DNA from: VMDJ01 sp038146785
Lineage (GTDB): Bacteria; Pseudomonadota; Gammaproteobacteria; Chromatiales; Chromatiaceae
Length of the DNA: 64,000 bases
Direction: 5' to 3'
Assembly (NCBI GenBank): GCA_038146785.1
Contig: JAYQSI010000016.1
Location: 186,001 to 250,000 of the forward strand
Below the pieces are notes generated by a model that was not told the origin of the DNA, ran no database searches, and saw only the letters and a list, made by a program, of their open reading frames with translations. A program made the translations under genes and the position numbers. Each line of letters begins with the position of its first letter. Positions within the stretch are counted from its first letter, which is position 1. Positions 43,314 through 51,921 of the stretch are shown here, piece by piece.

Positions 43314-44093
43314 TCAATCGCCCAACTCAAAATCGTAATCCATGATCAAAGGGGCATGATCAGAGAAACGTTTCTCTTTATAGATACGCGCCGATTTGAC
43401 GGTATCAGCCAGCTTAGGTGTCGCGACCTGATAATCAATTCGCCAACCCACATTCTTATCCCATGCCTGTCCGCGATTTGACCACCAAGTAAATTGATCT
43501 TCTCGCGGATCAACTCGACGAAATGCATCAACAAAACCGGCAGGACCATACAGCTCATCTAACCAGGCACGCTCTTCTGGTAAAAAACCTGAGTTCTTCA
43601 AATTGCCGCGCCAGTTTTTTATATCGATGTTCTGATGCGCAATATTCCAATCGCCGCACACCAACAACTCACGGCCCTGCTTCTTCAGCTTTTTCATGTG
43701 TGGCAGCAAACGATCAAGCACCTCGTATTTCACCGCTTGTCGCTCATCACTCGAAGAACCACTTGGTAGATACAAAGACACCACACTGAGCTTGCCATAG
43801 CGCGCCTCAATCCAACGCCCTTCATTATCGAATGATTGCCAACCCAAGCCCTCAATCACCTGATCAGGCTTCTTGCGGCAGTACAAACCCACGCCGCTGT
43901 AGCCTTTCTTTTCAGCACAGTGATAGTAGGTATGGAAAGATTTAGGCCAATACAGCTTATCCTCGAGCTGATCGACTTGAGCTTTAAGCTCTTGCAAACA
44001 AACCACATCGGCTCGCTGTCGACTGAGCCACTGAAAAAAGCCTTTTCGTCCGGCAGATCGAATGCCGTTTAGATTGACGGTGATAACACGCAT
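43314..44093 (-). CDS. xth: Exodeoxyribonuclease III / AP endonuclease
   Basis: A 259-residue Mg-dependent repair nuclease. VNLNGIRSAGRKGFFQWL, VCLQELKAQ (metal Glu), GYSGVGLYCRK, VCGDWNIAHQNIDIKNW and KRFSDHAPLIMDY are the family motifs. ATG 44093 lies only 7 bases downstream of a perfect TATAAT on the same strand, so the mRNA may be leaderless. It is divergent from pyrE. Confidence 0.95.
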   Translation of the reverse strand: MRVITVNLNGIRSAGRKGFFQWLSRQRADVVCLQELKAQVDQLEDKLYWPKSFHTYYHCAEKKGYSGVGLYCRKKPDQVIEGLGWQSFDNEGRWIEARYGKLSVVSLYLPSGSSSDERQAVKYEVLDRLLPHMKKLKKQGRELLVCGDWNIAHQNIDIKNWRGNLKNSGFLPEERAWLDELYGPAGFVDAFRRVDPREDQFTWWSNRGQAWDKNVGWRIDYQVATPKLADTVKSARIYKEKRFSDHAPLIMDYDFELGD

Positions 44094-44100
44094 GGCAGGC

Positions 44101-44106
44101 ATTATA
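44101..44106 (-). promoter_or_regulatory. Candidate -10 box for xth
   Basis: On the minus strand TATAAT ends 7 bases before the xth ATG, so the predicted transcript start coincides with the start codon. No good -35 is visible 16-18 bases upstream. A position inside the divergent pyrE leader could couple the two genes. Confidence 0.4.
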
Positions 44107-44136
44107 CTTGCCGACCTATTTTATGAGAGGTGCGAT

Positions 44137-44775
44137 ATGCAGGATTACCAAACCGAGTTTCTTAACTTTGCTTTAGAGAAAGGCGTACTTCGTTTTGGCG
44201 AGTTCACCCTGAAATCTGGTCGCATCAGCCCTTACTTCTTCAACGCCGGTCTGTTCAATAGCGGCTCTGCGCTTGCTCGTCTTGGTCGCTTCTACGCGCA
44301 AGCGATTGTCGACTCAGGCATCAAGTTCGACGTGCTTTATGGCCCTGCATACAAAGGCATCCCTTTGGCAGCAGTAACCGCAGCCGCACTTTACGATCAT
44401 CATCAGATCGATATCCCTTACGCGTTTAATCGCAAAGAAGCCAAATCACATGGTGAAGGTGGCAGCATTGTCGGTCACGCACTGGAAGGTCAGATTCTGA
44501 TCATCGACGATGTGATCACCGCGGGCACTGCAATTCGTGAGTCGATGGACATCATCGAAGCTGAAGGTGCAAAACCTGCTGGCGTGGTGATCGCCCTAGA
44601 TCGCCAAGAGAAAGGCAAAGGTGACAAATCGGCGATCCAAGAGGTCGAGCAGGACTACGGCATTCCAGTCGCCTCGATTGCCAAGCTTGAAAACGTCATT
44701 GGCTTCCTAGAACAGCAGGGTGATGCAGACCATTTGGCGAATATTCGCGCCTATCGTGATCAATACGGCATCTAA
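44137..44775 (+). CDS. pyrE: Orotate phosphoribosyltransferase
   Basis: PyrE adds PRPP-derived ribose phosphate to orotate in pyrimidine synthesis. The 212-residue protein has FTLKSGRISPYFFNAGLFN, YGPAYKGIPLAAVTA, FNRKEAKSHGEGG and the PRPP motif ILIIDDVITAGTAIRES. ATG 44137 has GAGAGG upstream; the longer frame to 44062 is rejected. A terminator follows. Confidence 0.96.
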   Translation: MQDYQTEFLNFALEKGVLRFGEFTLKSGRISPYFFNAGLFNSGSALARLGRFYAQAIVDSGIKFDVLYGPAYKGIPLAAVTAAALYDHHQIDIPYAFNRKEAKSHGEGGSIVGHALEGQILIIDDVITAGTAIRESMDIIEAEGAKPAGVVIALDRQEKGKGDKSAIQEVEQDYGIPVASIAKLENVIGFLEQQGDADHLANIRAYRDQYGI

Positions 44776-44783
44776 ATGTCGCG

Positions 44784-44808
44784 AAGCCGGCTGAAATGCC
44801 GGCTTTTT
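44784..44808 (+). terminator. Intrinsic terminator after pyrE
   Basis: AAGCCGGC (44784-44791) pairs with GCCGGCTT (44798-44805) around TGAAAT, followed by more T. It separates pyrE from the aroQ-accB-accC unit. Confidence 0.9.
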
Positions 44809-44933
44809 GCTATTTAACCCCAATTCTTCTGGACAAATAGACATCCCTGGACCAGAATTAGCCTCAATAACGCTCGATTTCGCAGCAAATAACAACAAAA
44901 TCCCGACAGATCGGGGTTAGAGGCACTTCTCAC

Positions 44934-45377
44934 ATGGCAAACGTTCTGGTCTTAAATGGTCCCAACCTTAATTTATTGGGTACCCGCGAGCCTGAAAAAT
45001 ACGGCCATGACACTCTGCAAAATATCGAAGATCGTCTCGCTTCACTCGCCAGCGATCACCAAATCGCGTTCTTCCAGAGCAATGTCGAAGGCGAGCTGAT
45101 CAACCGCATTCATCAGGCCCAAGTCGACAAGGTCGATTTCATCCTGATCAACCCAGCCGCCTTCACTCACACCAGCATCGCGCTGCGTGATGCGATGTTG
45201 GCGGTCAATATTCCTTTCATCGAGATTCATTTGAGTAATGTGTACGCCCGCGAAAGCTTCCGTCACCACTCTTATTTATCAGATATCGCTGTGGCAGTGA
45301 TCTCCGGTCTTGGTGCACAAGGTTACGAACTCGCATTAGCGGCTGCTCTTAGTCGCGTTGCTGAAACTGAGGATTAA
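44934..45377 (+). CDS. aroQ: Type II 3-dehydroquinate dehydratase
   Basis: A 147-residue dodecameric enzyme of the shikimate pathway. VLNGPNLNLLGTREPEKYG (with the conserved Tyr), QSNVEGELINRIHQA, INPAAFTHTSIALRDAM and IEIHLSNVYARESFRHHSY are diagnostic. It is the first gene before accB-accC, an arrangement widespread in gammaproteobacteria. The 125-base leader holds a short CCCGA/TCGGG hairpin near 44902-44915. Confidence 0.96.
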   Translation: MANVLVLNGPNLNLLGTREPEKYGHDTLQNIEDRLASLASDHQIAFFQSNVEGELINRIHQAQVDKVDFILINPAAFTHTSIALRDAMLAVNIPFIEIHLSNVYARESFRHHSYLSDIAVAVISGLGAQGYELALAAALSRVAETED

Positions 45378-45383
45378 ACACCT

Positions 45384-45839
45384 ATGGATATTCGCAAGGT
45401 TAAAAAGCTTATCGAGCTTCTCGAAGAATCTGATGTCGCAGAGATTGAAATTCACGAAGGTGAAGAATCTGTTCGAATCAGTCGTGCTAGCACCGCGGTT
45501 GTCGCACCAATGGCTGCACCTGTAGCTGCAGCGCCTGTTGCTGCTCCTGCACCGGCCGCCGCTCCAGCGGCTGCACCTGCTGCTGCTGCAGAACCTGAAG
45601 TTCAAGGCCACGCGGTTCGCTCACCCATGGTTGGCACTTTCTACGCTTCACCATCACCGGATGCGAGCGCATTTGTTAAAGAAGGTGACACCGTTTCAGC
45701 AGGTCAAACCCTGTGCATCATTGAAGCGATGAAGATCCTTAACCAAATTGAATCGGATAAGGCCGGCAAGATCACCAAGATCTTGGTTGAAAACGGTCAG
45801 CCAGTAGAGTTCGATCAGCCACTCTTCATTATCGAGTAA
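45384..45839 (+). CDS. accB: Biotin carboxyl carrier protein of acetyl-CoA carboxylase
   Basis: A 151-residue carrier with an N-terminal helical region (MDIRKVKKLIELLEES), a flexible Ala/Pro linker (about 38-70), and the biotinyl domain with PMVGTFYASPSPDA and the biotinylated Lys117 in CIIEAMKILNQIE. It works with accC next door for fatty-acid synthesis. Confidence 0.97.
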   Translation: MDIRKVKKLIELLEESDVAEIEIHEGEESVRISRASTAVVAPMAAPVAAAPVAAPAPAAAPAAAPAAAAEPEVQGHAVRSPMVGTFYASPSPDASAFVKEGDTVSAGQTLCIIEAMKILNQIESDKAGKITKILVENGQPVEFDQPLFIIE

Positions 45840-45843
45840 TCCC

Positions 45844-47187
45844 ATGCTGGAAAAAGTCGTCATTGCTAACCGTGGCGAAATTGCACTGCGTATTTTGCGT
45901 GCATGTCGCGAGTTAGGTATCAAAACAGTAGCGGTGCACTCTGATGCAGACCGTGATCTGAAACACGTGCGAATCGCTGACGAATCAGTTTGTATTGGTC
46001 CAGCACCTTCTGCGAAAAGTTACCTCAACGTTCCTGCCATCATCGCAGCGGCAGAAGTCACTGACGCACAGGGCATCCACCCTGGCTACGGCTTCTTATC
46101 AGAGAACGCCGACTTTGCTGAGCGTGTTGAGAAATCGGGTTTCATCTTTATCGGCCCACGTCCAGACACCATCCGCATGATGGGTGACAAGATCACTGCG
46201 ATCGAAGCGATGAAAGCTGCAGGCGTACCTACCGTACCCGGTTCAGATGGCCCACTCACCGATGACAATGAGCGCACCATTAAAATGGCACGTGAAATTG
46301 GTTATCCGGTGATTGTTAAAGCTGCTGGTGGCGGCGGCGGCCGTGGTATGCGTGTTGTGCACACCGAAGCTGCGCTACTCAATTCTATTCAGTTAACTAA
46401 AGCTGAAGCGGGCGCTGCCTTTGGTAACGATACCGTTTACATGGAGAAGTTCTTGGAGAACCCACGCCACGTGGAATTCCAAGTACTCGCTGACGAACAC
46501 GGCAATGCCGTTCATCTTGGTGAGCGCGACTGCTCGATGCAACGTCGTCACCAAAAGGTGGTTGAAGAAGCCCCTGCTCCAGGCATCACACCTGAACTAC
46601 GCGCTGAAATGGGTAACCGTTGTGCACGTGCGTGTGAAGAGATTGGTTATCGCGGTGCAGGTACGTTTGAGTTCTTGTACGAAAACGGTGAGTTTTACTT
46701 CATAGAAATGAACACCCGTGTTCAGGTTGAGCACCCAGTGACCGAGATGATCACCGGTGTCGACATCGTGAAAGAACAACTCTCGATCGCCGCGGGTAAC
46801 AAGCTTAGCTTCACCCAAGATGACATCAAGATTACCGGCCATGCGATGGAATGTCGTATCAATGCCGAGAATCCAGATAACTTTATGCCTAGCCCAGGTC
46901 CTATTAATAAACTCCATTGGCCTGGCGGTCCTGGCGTTCGCGTGGATACCCACATTTATGCGGGTTACAACGTTCCACCTCACTATGATTCGATGATTGC
47001 CAAGCTGATCACGCATGGTTGCAATCGAGATGTTGCCATCTCGCGCATGCAAGGCGCTTTATCAGAAGCCGTGATTGATGGCATTAAAACCAACATTCCA
47101 TTGCAACGTCGCATCATGGATGACGCCAACTTCCAAATTGGCGGGGTCAACATCCATTATCTGGAAAAGAAACTCGGACTGAGTTAA
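45844..47187 (+). CDS. accC: Biotin carboxylase subunit of acetyl-CoA carboxylase
   Basis: A 447-residue ATP-grasp enzyme. KVVIANRGEIALRILRACRE, IHPGYGFLSENADFAE, VKAAGGGGGRGMRVV, the Lys/Glu catalytic stretch FIEMNTRVQVEHPVTE and AGYNVPPHYDSMIAKLI are intact. It is 4 bases downstream of accB and ends at a terminator. Confidence 0.97.
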   Translation: MLEKVVIANRGEIALRILRACRELGIKTVAVHSDADRDLKHVRIADESVCIGPAPSAKSYLNVPAIIAAAEVTDAQGIHPGYGFLSENADFAERVEKSGFIFIGPRPDTIRMMGDKITAIEAMKAAGVPTVPGSDGPLTDDNERTIKMAREIGYPVIVKAAGGGGGRGMRVVHTEAALLNSIQLTKAEAGAAFGNDTVYMEKFLENPRHVEFQVLADEHGNAVHLGERDCSMQRRHQKVVEEAPAPGITPELRAEMGNRCARACEEIGYRGAGTFEFLYENGEFYFIEMNTRVQVEHPVTEMITGVDIVKEQLSIAAGNKLSFTQDDIKITGHAMECRINAENPDNFMPSPGPINKLHWPGGPGVRVDTHIYAGYNVPPHYDSMIAKLITHGCNRDVAISRMQGALSEAVIDGIKTNIPLQRRIMDDANFQIGGVNIHYLEKKLGLS

Positions 47188-47194
47188 TCCACAC

Positions 47195-47222
47195 AGGCAG
47201 CCGACAGGCTGCCTTGTTATTT
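47195..47222 (+). terminator. Intrinsic terminator after accC
   Basis: AGGCAGCC (47195-47202) pairs with GGCTGCCT (47207-47214) around GACA. The following TGTTATTTC is only partly U-rich, so some readthrough into prmA is possible. Confidence 0.75.
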
Positions 47223-47237
47223 CTGCCTTTGAAAATT

Positions 47238-48122
47238 ATGAGTTGGATTCAAACACACATCACTGTTGATAAAAGCCAAGCTGATCTCATCGAGCTTTTA
47301 TTAGAGCAACTCGGTGCACTGTCGATCACTTTGGGTGACGCCGGTGACGAGCCCATGCTCGAACCCGGACCTGGCGAAACACCGCTGTGGCAGGCAACCC
47401 GCATCACAGGTTTATTCAGTGGCGATACCGACATGGATGAATTGCGCACGCAATTCAATCACGCACTCGAACGCGATATCAGCCAACACTTACAAATCGA
47501 ACGTCTCGAGGATGAAGATTGGGAACGCAGCTGGCTGGATCGTTTTAAACCGATGCTATTTGGCAAACGCTTATGGATCTGCCCAAGCGGTCACACGGTA
47601 GATGCGCAAGATGCGGTGATTGTGGATCTTGATCCGGGTCTAGCGTTTGGTACCGGCACGCACCCCACCACGCGACTTTGTTTGCAGTGGCTCGATAGCG
47701 CTGACCTTAAAGGTAAAACCGTGATCGACTTTGGTTGCGGCTCAGGCGTGCTCGCGATTGCTGCACTGAAACTCGGTGCGGCAAAAGTCATCGGCGTTGA
47801 TCACGACCCACAGGCAGTGATCGCAACCCGGGTGAATGCAAAAAATAACGGTGTGGCAGATCGCCTAGAGGTCTTTCACAGTCAGGAATGGCAGCCACAA
47901 CAAGTCGATTTAGTGCTCGCCAATATCTTGGCCAATGTGTTGATCGAGTTGAGAGATCAGATCGAGCCACTGGTTAACGAGACTGGCGAACTGGTGTTAT
48001 CAGGCATTTTGCAGGATCAAGCCGCCGGCGTGGAATCTGCCTATTCTGATGCACTCAAGTTCAGCCCAACGCGGTATGATGAAGGCTGGTCATTACTGCA
48101 TGCTCAGCGAGCATCCTCTTAA
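47238..48122 (+). CDS. prmA: Ribosomal protein L11 methyltransferase
   Basis: A 294-residue SAM enzyme that methylates L11. DWERSWLDRFKPMLFGKRLWICPS, DPGLAFGTGTHPTTRLCLQWL and the SAM motif VIDFGCGSGVLAIAALKLGA, then VLANILANVLIEL, define the family. ATG 47238 is chosen; the longer frame to 47214 runs into the terminator region. Confidence 0.95.
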   Translation: MSWIQTHITVDKSQADLIELLLEQLGALSITLGDAGDEPMLEPGPGETPLWQATRITGLFSGDTDMDELRTQFNHALERDISQHLQIERLEDEDWERSWLDRFKPMLFGKRLWICPSGHTVDAQDAVIVDLDPGLAFGTGTHPTTRLCLQWLDSADLKGKTVIDFGCGSGVLAIAALKLGAAKVIGVDHDPQAVIATRVNAKNNGVADRLEVFHSQEWQPQQVDLVLANILANVLIELRDQIEPLVNETGELVLSGILQDQAAGVESAYSDALKFSPTRYDEGWSLLHAQRASS

Positions 48123-48136
48123 TAAAGGGAAATAGC

Positions 48137-48922
48137 GTGAAAACTCAGTGCCCTGCCTGTAAAGCTGTCACCGACGTTTCAACTGCCGATCTACGCGCAA
48201 GCTACGGCATGTACCGCTGCTCTCGCTGTTCACATGAATTTGATGCCTTCGAGCACGTGCACTCACCGCTAGTCGATCGCATCGCCAAGAGCACCCCAAA
48301 ACCGGTGCAAATCTCCAAAGAGCCAGAAATCATTCAAGACGTTGCTGACGATATGCACAGCGATGATTCAGATGCGGCGATCATTGATGAATTCATGCAG
48401 GACGTGGGTAGTCATTCGATAACTCACGACACCGCTATCGAAGAGATGAAAGCGGCACCAGTGAAATCAGGCAACGGCTGGGCAACCTTCTTCACGATCA
48501 TTTTCGTGTTGCTCGTACTGGGTCAATTCGCTTGGATTAAACGCGCTGAGATCCTTCGACTTCCTGCTGCACAGCCTTTATGTGCTTACCTAGACTGCAG
48601 TGTTGCTGAGCAACGTAACCCGAACGCCTTCCGCGTACTGTCACGTGAATTAGAAGCTGATAAAACGGATGCTCGCCTGCTCACCTTGTCATTAAGCTTC
48701 CGCAATTACGCCGATTTCGCCCAACGCGCTCCTCAGATGCAGCTATCACTCATCGATAGCGTGAATAGCGTGTTACTCCGTCGCACCTTGGCGCCGAGTG
48801 AGTACTTACCTCGCGAAATAGACGCAGAAAAACTGATCGAACCCGGTCAAAAAATCGATATCCAACTCTCTATCGAAGACCCTGGCCCACAGGCGTCTGG
48901 CTTTACTATTGATTTCTTCTAA
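48137..48922 (+). CDS. Zinc-ribbon DUF3426 membrane protein
   Basis: A 261-residue protein with an N-terminal MJ0042-type zinc finger (Cys5, Cys8, Cys28, Cys31: CPACKA and CSRCSHEF), an acidic cytoplasmic region, a single membrane helix (ATFFTIIFVLLVLGQFAWI) and a periplasmic DUF3426 domain (LTLSLSFRNYADFAQRAP). Members usually sit between prmA and dusB, as here. Function is unknown. Confidence 0.87.
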   Translation: MKTQCPACKAVTDVSTADLRASYGMYRCSRCSHEFDAFEHVHSPLVDRIAKSTPKPVQISKEPEIIQDVADDMHSDDSDAAIIDEFMQDVGSHSITHDTAIEEMKAAPVKSGNGWATFFTIIFVLLVLGQFAWIKRAEILRLPAAQPLCAYLDCSVAEQRNPNAFRVLSRELEADKTDARLLTLSLSFRNYADFAQRAPQMQLSLIDSVNSVLLRRTLAPSEYLPREIDAEKLIEPGQKIDIQLSIEDPGPQASGFTIDFF

Positions 48923-48944
48923 ATTGGTCATTTTTTGACCAATT
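48922..48944 (+). terminator. Probable terminator after the DUF3426 gene
   Basis: AATTGGTCA pairs perfectly with TGACCAATT around TTTTT. The tail CTTCCTT is weakly U-rich. The stem begins at the stop codon. It lies just before a promoter candidate for dusB. Confidence 0.6.
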
Positions 48945-48949
48945 CTTCC

Positions 48950-48977
48950 TTGCTGATTTCGCTCATCAGCGTAAGAT
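48950..48977 (+). promoter_or_regulatory. Candidate sigma-70 promoter for dusB-fis
   Basis: TTGCTG (48950-48955), a 16-base spacer and TAAGAT (48972-48977) are followed by a GC-rich stretch (TGCACGCC). A GC-rich discriminator is what one expects for stringently controlled promoters such as fis in E. coli. Confidence 0.5.
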
Positions 48978-49044
48978 TGCACGCCTGCTGTATCTAACCC
49001 CTTTCTTTTCACTGCACGCGCGAGACCGCGAGGTACTGAGCACG

Positions 49045-50028
49045 ATGAAAATCGGTTCTCATCAACTCGACAACAATCTGATTCTCGCGCCGATGGCAGG
49101 CGTTACCGATCGTCCTTTCCGACAGTTATGTCGTGCGCATGGCGCAGGTCTTTGTGTGTCCGAAATGGTCACCTCTGATGCTTCTTTATATGCCAGCCGT
49201 AAGACCGTTAAGCGTTTGGATCACGAAGGTGAAAGCGCACCTATCTCCGTGCAGATTGTGGGTAACGTTCCTGAAGTGATGGCCAGTGCGGCACAAGTCA
49301 ATGTTGAGCATGGCGCTGACATCATCGATATCAACATGGGCTGCCCCAAAAAGAAGGTCTGTAAAGTCGCTGCCGGCTCTGCCCTGCTTCAAGACGAACC
49401 GCTTGTCGCGCGTATTCTTGAAACCGTGGTGAATGCTGTTGATGTGCCTGTCACCTTGAAGATCCGCACCGGCTGGGATCGCGACAATCGTAACGGTGTG
49501 GCTATCGCAAAATTAGCAGAAGCTGCCGGCATTCAAGCCTTAGCGATTCATGGTCGTACGCGTGCCGATGGTTTTAGCGGTGATGCTGAATACGAAACAA
49601 TCGCAGCGATTAAAGATGCCGTAAACATTCCAGTGATGGCCAATGGCGATATCACTGACCCGATAAAAGCAAAGCAGGTTCTCGAACGCACCGGCGCTGA
49701 CGCGATCATGATCGGTCGTGCTGCTCAAGGACGTCCGTGGATTTTTGAAGACATCGCGCATTATCTGGCAACCGGTGAACTGCTCGATGAGCGAGATCCG
49801 TTATGGATTCGTGATGTCTTACTTGGTCATTTAGATAACCTTTATGACTTCTATGGCGAAGAACATGGTGTACGCATCGCGCGCAAACATATCGCGTGGT
49901 ACAGCAAAGCTCAGGCGGGGAGCCCTGAGTTTCGTCGCCAAATTAATGATGCACAAACAGCAAAACGCCAGCATCAATTGATCTCTGACTATTTTCAACA
50001 ACTCAAGCCCAGCAGTGCTGCCGCTTAA
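49045..50028 (+). CDS. dusB: tRNA-dihydrouridine synthase B
   Basis: A 327-residue FMN enzyme that reduces uridine in tRNA. NLILAPMAGVTDRPFRQLCR, EMVTSDA, DINMGCPKKKVCKVAAGSALL (catalytic Cys in GCP), IHGRTRADGFSG and MIGRAAQGRPWIF are characteristic. It is followed at 17 bases by fis, the classic dusB-fis operon. Confidence 0.95.
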   Translation: MKIGSHQLDNNLILAPMAGVTDRPFRQLCRAHGAGLCVSEMVTSDASLYASRKTVKRLDHEGESAPISVQIVGNVPEVMASAAQVNVEHGADIIDINMGCPKKKVCKVAAGSALLQDEPLVARILETVVNAVDVPVTLKIRTGWDRDNRNGVAIAKLAEAAGIQALAIHGRTRADGFSGDAEYETIAAIKDAVNIPVMANGDITDPIKAKQVLERTGADAIMIGRAAQGRPWIFEDIAHYLATGELLDERDPLWIRDVLLGHLDNLYDFYGEEHGVRIARKHIAWYSKAQAGSPEFRRQINDAQTAKRQHQLISDYFQQLKPSSAAA

Positions 50029-50045
50029 GTTGGGACTTATTTATT

Positions 50046-50291
50046 GTGTGGAAAAGAAAACCAAAAGCCACGTTAAGCCATTTAGTGGCTGATGCCCTTG
50101 AAGACTATTTCGACAAACTCGATGGCGATGACCCAAGCGAGTTGTATGACTTTGTTATAAGCGAAGTCGAAAAGCCTTTACTTGAATCCACCTTGGATTA
50201 CTGCGGTGGCAACCAAAGCAAAACCGCTCAGGTACTTGGCATTAGTCGCGCCACACTGCGCAAAAAACTTGCGATCTACAAGATTGATTAA
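50046..50291 (+). CDS. fis: Nucleoid-associated regulator Fis
   Basis: An 81-residue protein with the Fis C-terminal helix-turn-helix GGNQSKTAQVLGISRATLRKKL and the dimer region LYDFVISEVEKPLLESTLDY. It is shorter at the N-terminus than the 98-residue E. coli protein. GTG 50046 starts it, with GGGA upstream. It should tune rRNA and growth-rate-linked genes. Confidence 0.94.
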   Translation: MWKRKPKATLSHLVADALEDYFDKLDGDDPSELYDFVISEVEKPLLESTLDYCGGNQSKTAQVLGISRATLRKKLAIYKID

Positions 50292-50307
50292 CTCTTACTT
50301 TTACAGC

Positions 50308-50323
50308 GTGTAAGTCATTACAC
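50308..50323. repeat. Inverted repeat before purH
   Basis: GTGTAA and TTACAC flank GTCA, a perfect 6-bp inverted repeat 24 bases before the purH ATG. It does not match the PurR site. It could be a weak operator or a small RNA hairpin. Confidence 0.35.
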
Positions 50324-50346
50324 ATAAACACACTTAAGGAACATCC

Positions 50347-51909
50347 ATGCCTTCTATTACTCGTGCATTGATCAGCGTCTCTGATAAAACCGGCGTTGTA
50401 GAGTTTGCCCAAGCGCTTGCAAACGCAGGTGTTGAAATCTTATCGACAGGCGGCACCGCTAAGTTGCTACGTGACAGCGGCATCACCTGCATGGAAGTCA
50501 GCGACTACACCGGTTTTCCCGAGATGATGGATGGTCGTGTAAAAACATTACATCCAAAGATTCATGGCGGCATTTTGGGTCGTCGCGGCACCGACGACGA
50601 AGTAATGGAAGCACACGCGATTGGTCGTATCGATCTAGTTGCAGTGAACCTCTACCCTTTCCAGCAAACCATCGCTAAGCCAGATTGCTCATTGGAAGAT
50701 GCGATTGAGAACATCGACATCGGTGGTCCAACAATGATTCGTGCCGCGGCAAAGAATCATAAAGATGTTGCGATCGTGGTTGATCCTGCGGATTACACAA
50801 CCGTCATCGACGAGATGGGCGCTAACAATAATTCAGTCAGTGATGCGACCTGCTTCCGACTTGCTGTTAAGACGTTTGAACACACTGCGCAATACGATGG
50901 CGCAATTGCTAACTATCTCGGCACCATTACCGAGTCAGGCGAGAAGGAAACCTTCCCCAACACAATCAATCTATCGTTCAACAAAGCACAAGGCATGCGC
51001 TACGGCGAGAATCCACATCAAGGCGCCGCCTTTTATGTTGAAAACAATGTCTCAGAAGCCTGCATCTCGACAGCAACTCAGCTGCAAGGCAAAGAACTCT
51101 CGTTTAACAACATTGCTGATACCGATGCTGCTTTGGAATGTGTGAAGCAATTCAACGAAAGCCCTGCTTGTGTGATCGTCAAGCACGCCAACCCTTGTGG
51201 TGTTGCAACCGCCGATGACCTGCTTGCTGCGTACGACCGCGCTTATGCAACCGACCCTGAGTCAGCTTTCGGCGGCATCATTGCCTTTAACCAAGAGCTA
51301 GATGCATCAACCGCTCAAGCGATCATCGATCGTCAATTCGTTGAGGTCATCATTGCGCCTAGCGTGTCTGCCGATGCGGTTGAAGTGGTTAAGGCAAAAC
51401 AAAATGTTCGTCTGCTTTCCTGTGGCCAATGGTCAGCAGAGCCAAATACACGCTTTGACTTTAAGCGCGTGAACGGCGGCTTGTTGGTTCAAGATACCGA
51501 TCTACAACTACTTAACGATATGAAAGTGGTCTCAGAGCGTCAGCCAACCGAAGAAGAGCTACGTGATCTTCTCTTTAGCTGGAAGGTATCTAAGTTCGTT
51601 AAATCAAATGCCATTGTGTATGGCAAAGATGGCATGACCATCGGTGTTGGCGCTGGCCAAATGAGTCGCGTTAACTCAGCACGCATCGCTGCGATTAAAG
51701 CAGAGCATGCCGGACTTACCGTTAAGGGCTCTGTGATGGCATCCGATGCTTTCTTCCCTTTCCGTGATGGTATCGACAATGCGGCGGAAGCTGGCATTGC
51801 AGCAGTTATCCAACCTGGCGGCTCAATGCGTGATGACGAGGTTATCGCAGCCGCTAACGAGCATGGCATGGCTATGGTCTTCACCGGCATGCGTCACTTC
51901 CGTCACTAA
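50347..51909 (+). CDS. purH: Bifunctional AICAR transformylase / IMP cyclohydrolase
   Basis: A 520-residue enzyme for the last two steps of IMP synthesis. The N-terminal MGS-like domain has LISVSDKTGVVEFAQAL, LSTGGTAKLL and GRVKTLHPKIHGGILGRRG. The transformylase part has MRYGENPHQGAAFY, SFNNIADTDAALECV and the catalytic VKHANPCGVA, ending GMRHFRH. It is followed closely by purD. Confidence 0.97.
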   Translation: MPSITRALISVSDKTGVVEFAQALANAGVEILSTGGTAKLLRDSGITCMEVSDYTGFPEMMDGRVKTLHPKIHGGILGRRGTDDEVMEAHAIGRIDLVAVNLYPFQQTIAKPDCSLEDAIENIDIGGPTMIRAAAKNHKDVAIVVDPADYTTVIDEMGANNNSVSDATCFRLAVKTFEHTAQYDGAIANYLGTITESGEKETFPNTINLSFNKAQGMRYGENPHQGAAFYVENNVSEACISTATQLQGKELSFNNIADTDAALECVKQFNESPACVIVKHANPCGVATADDLLAAYDRAYATDPESAFGGIIAFNQELDASTAQAIIDRQFVEVIIAPSVSADAVEVVKAKQNVRLLSCGQWSAEPNTRFDFKRVNGGLLVQDTDLQLLNDMKVVSERQPTEEELRDLLFSWKVSKFVKSNAIVYGKDGMTIGVGAGQMSRVNSARIAAIKAEHAGLTVKGSVMASDAFFPFRDGIDNAAEAGIAAVIQPGGSMRDDEVIAAANEHGMAMVFTGMRHFRH

Positions 51910-51921
51910 GAGCACGTTGTT

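Noticed and set aside
44826..44858. TTCTGG...CCAGAA inverted repeat upstream of aroQ as an operator
   Set aside because: Only 6 bp pair, with a wide spacer, and no regulator consensus matches; too weak to list.
45490..45600. Repetitive Ala/Pro-coding stretch in accB as a tandem DNA repeat
   Set aside because: It is the usual flexible linker of biotin carboxyl carrier proteins; the codons vary and there is no exact repeat unit.
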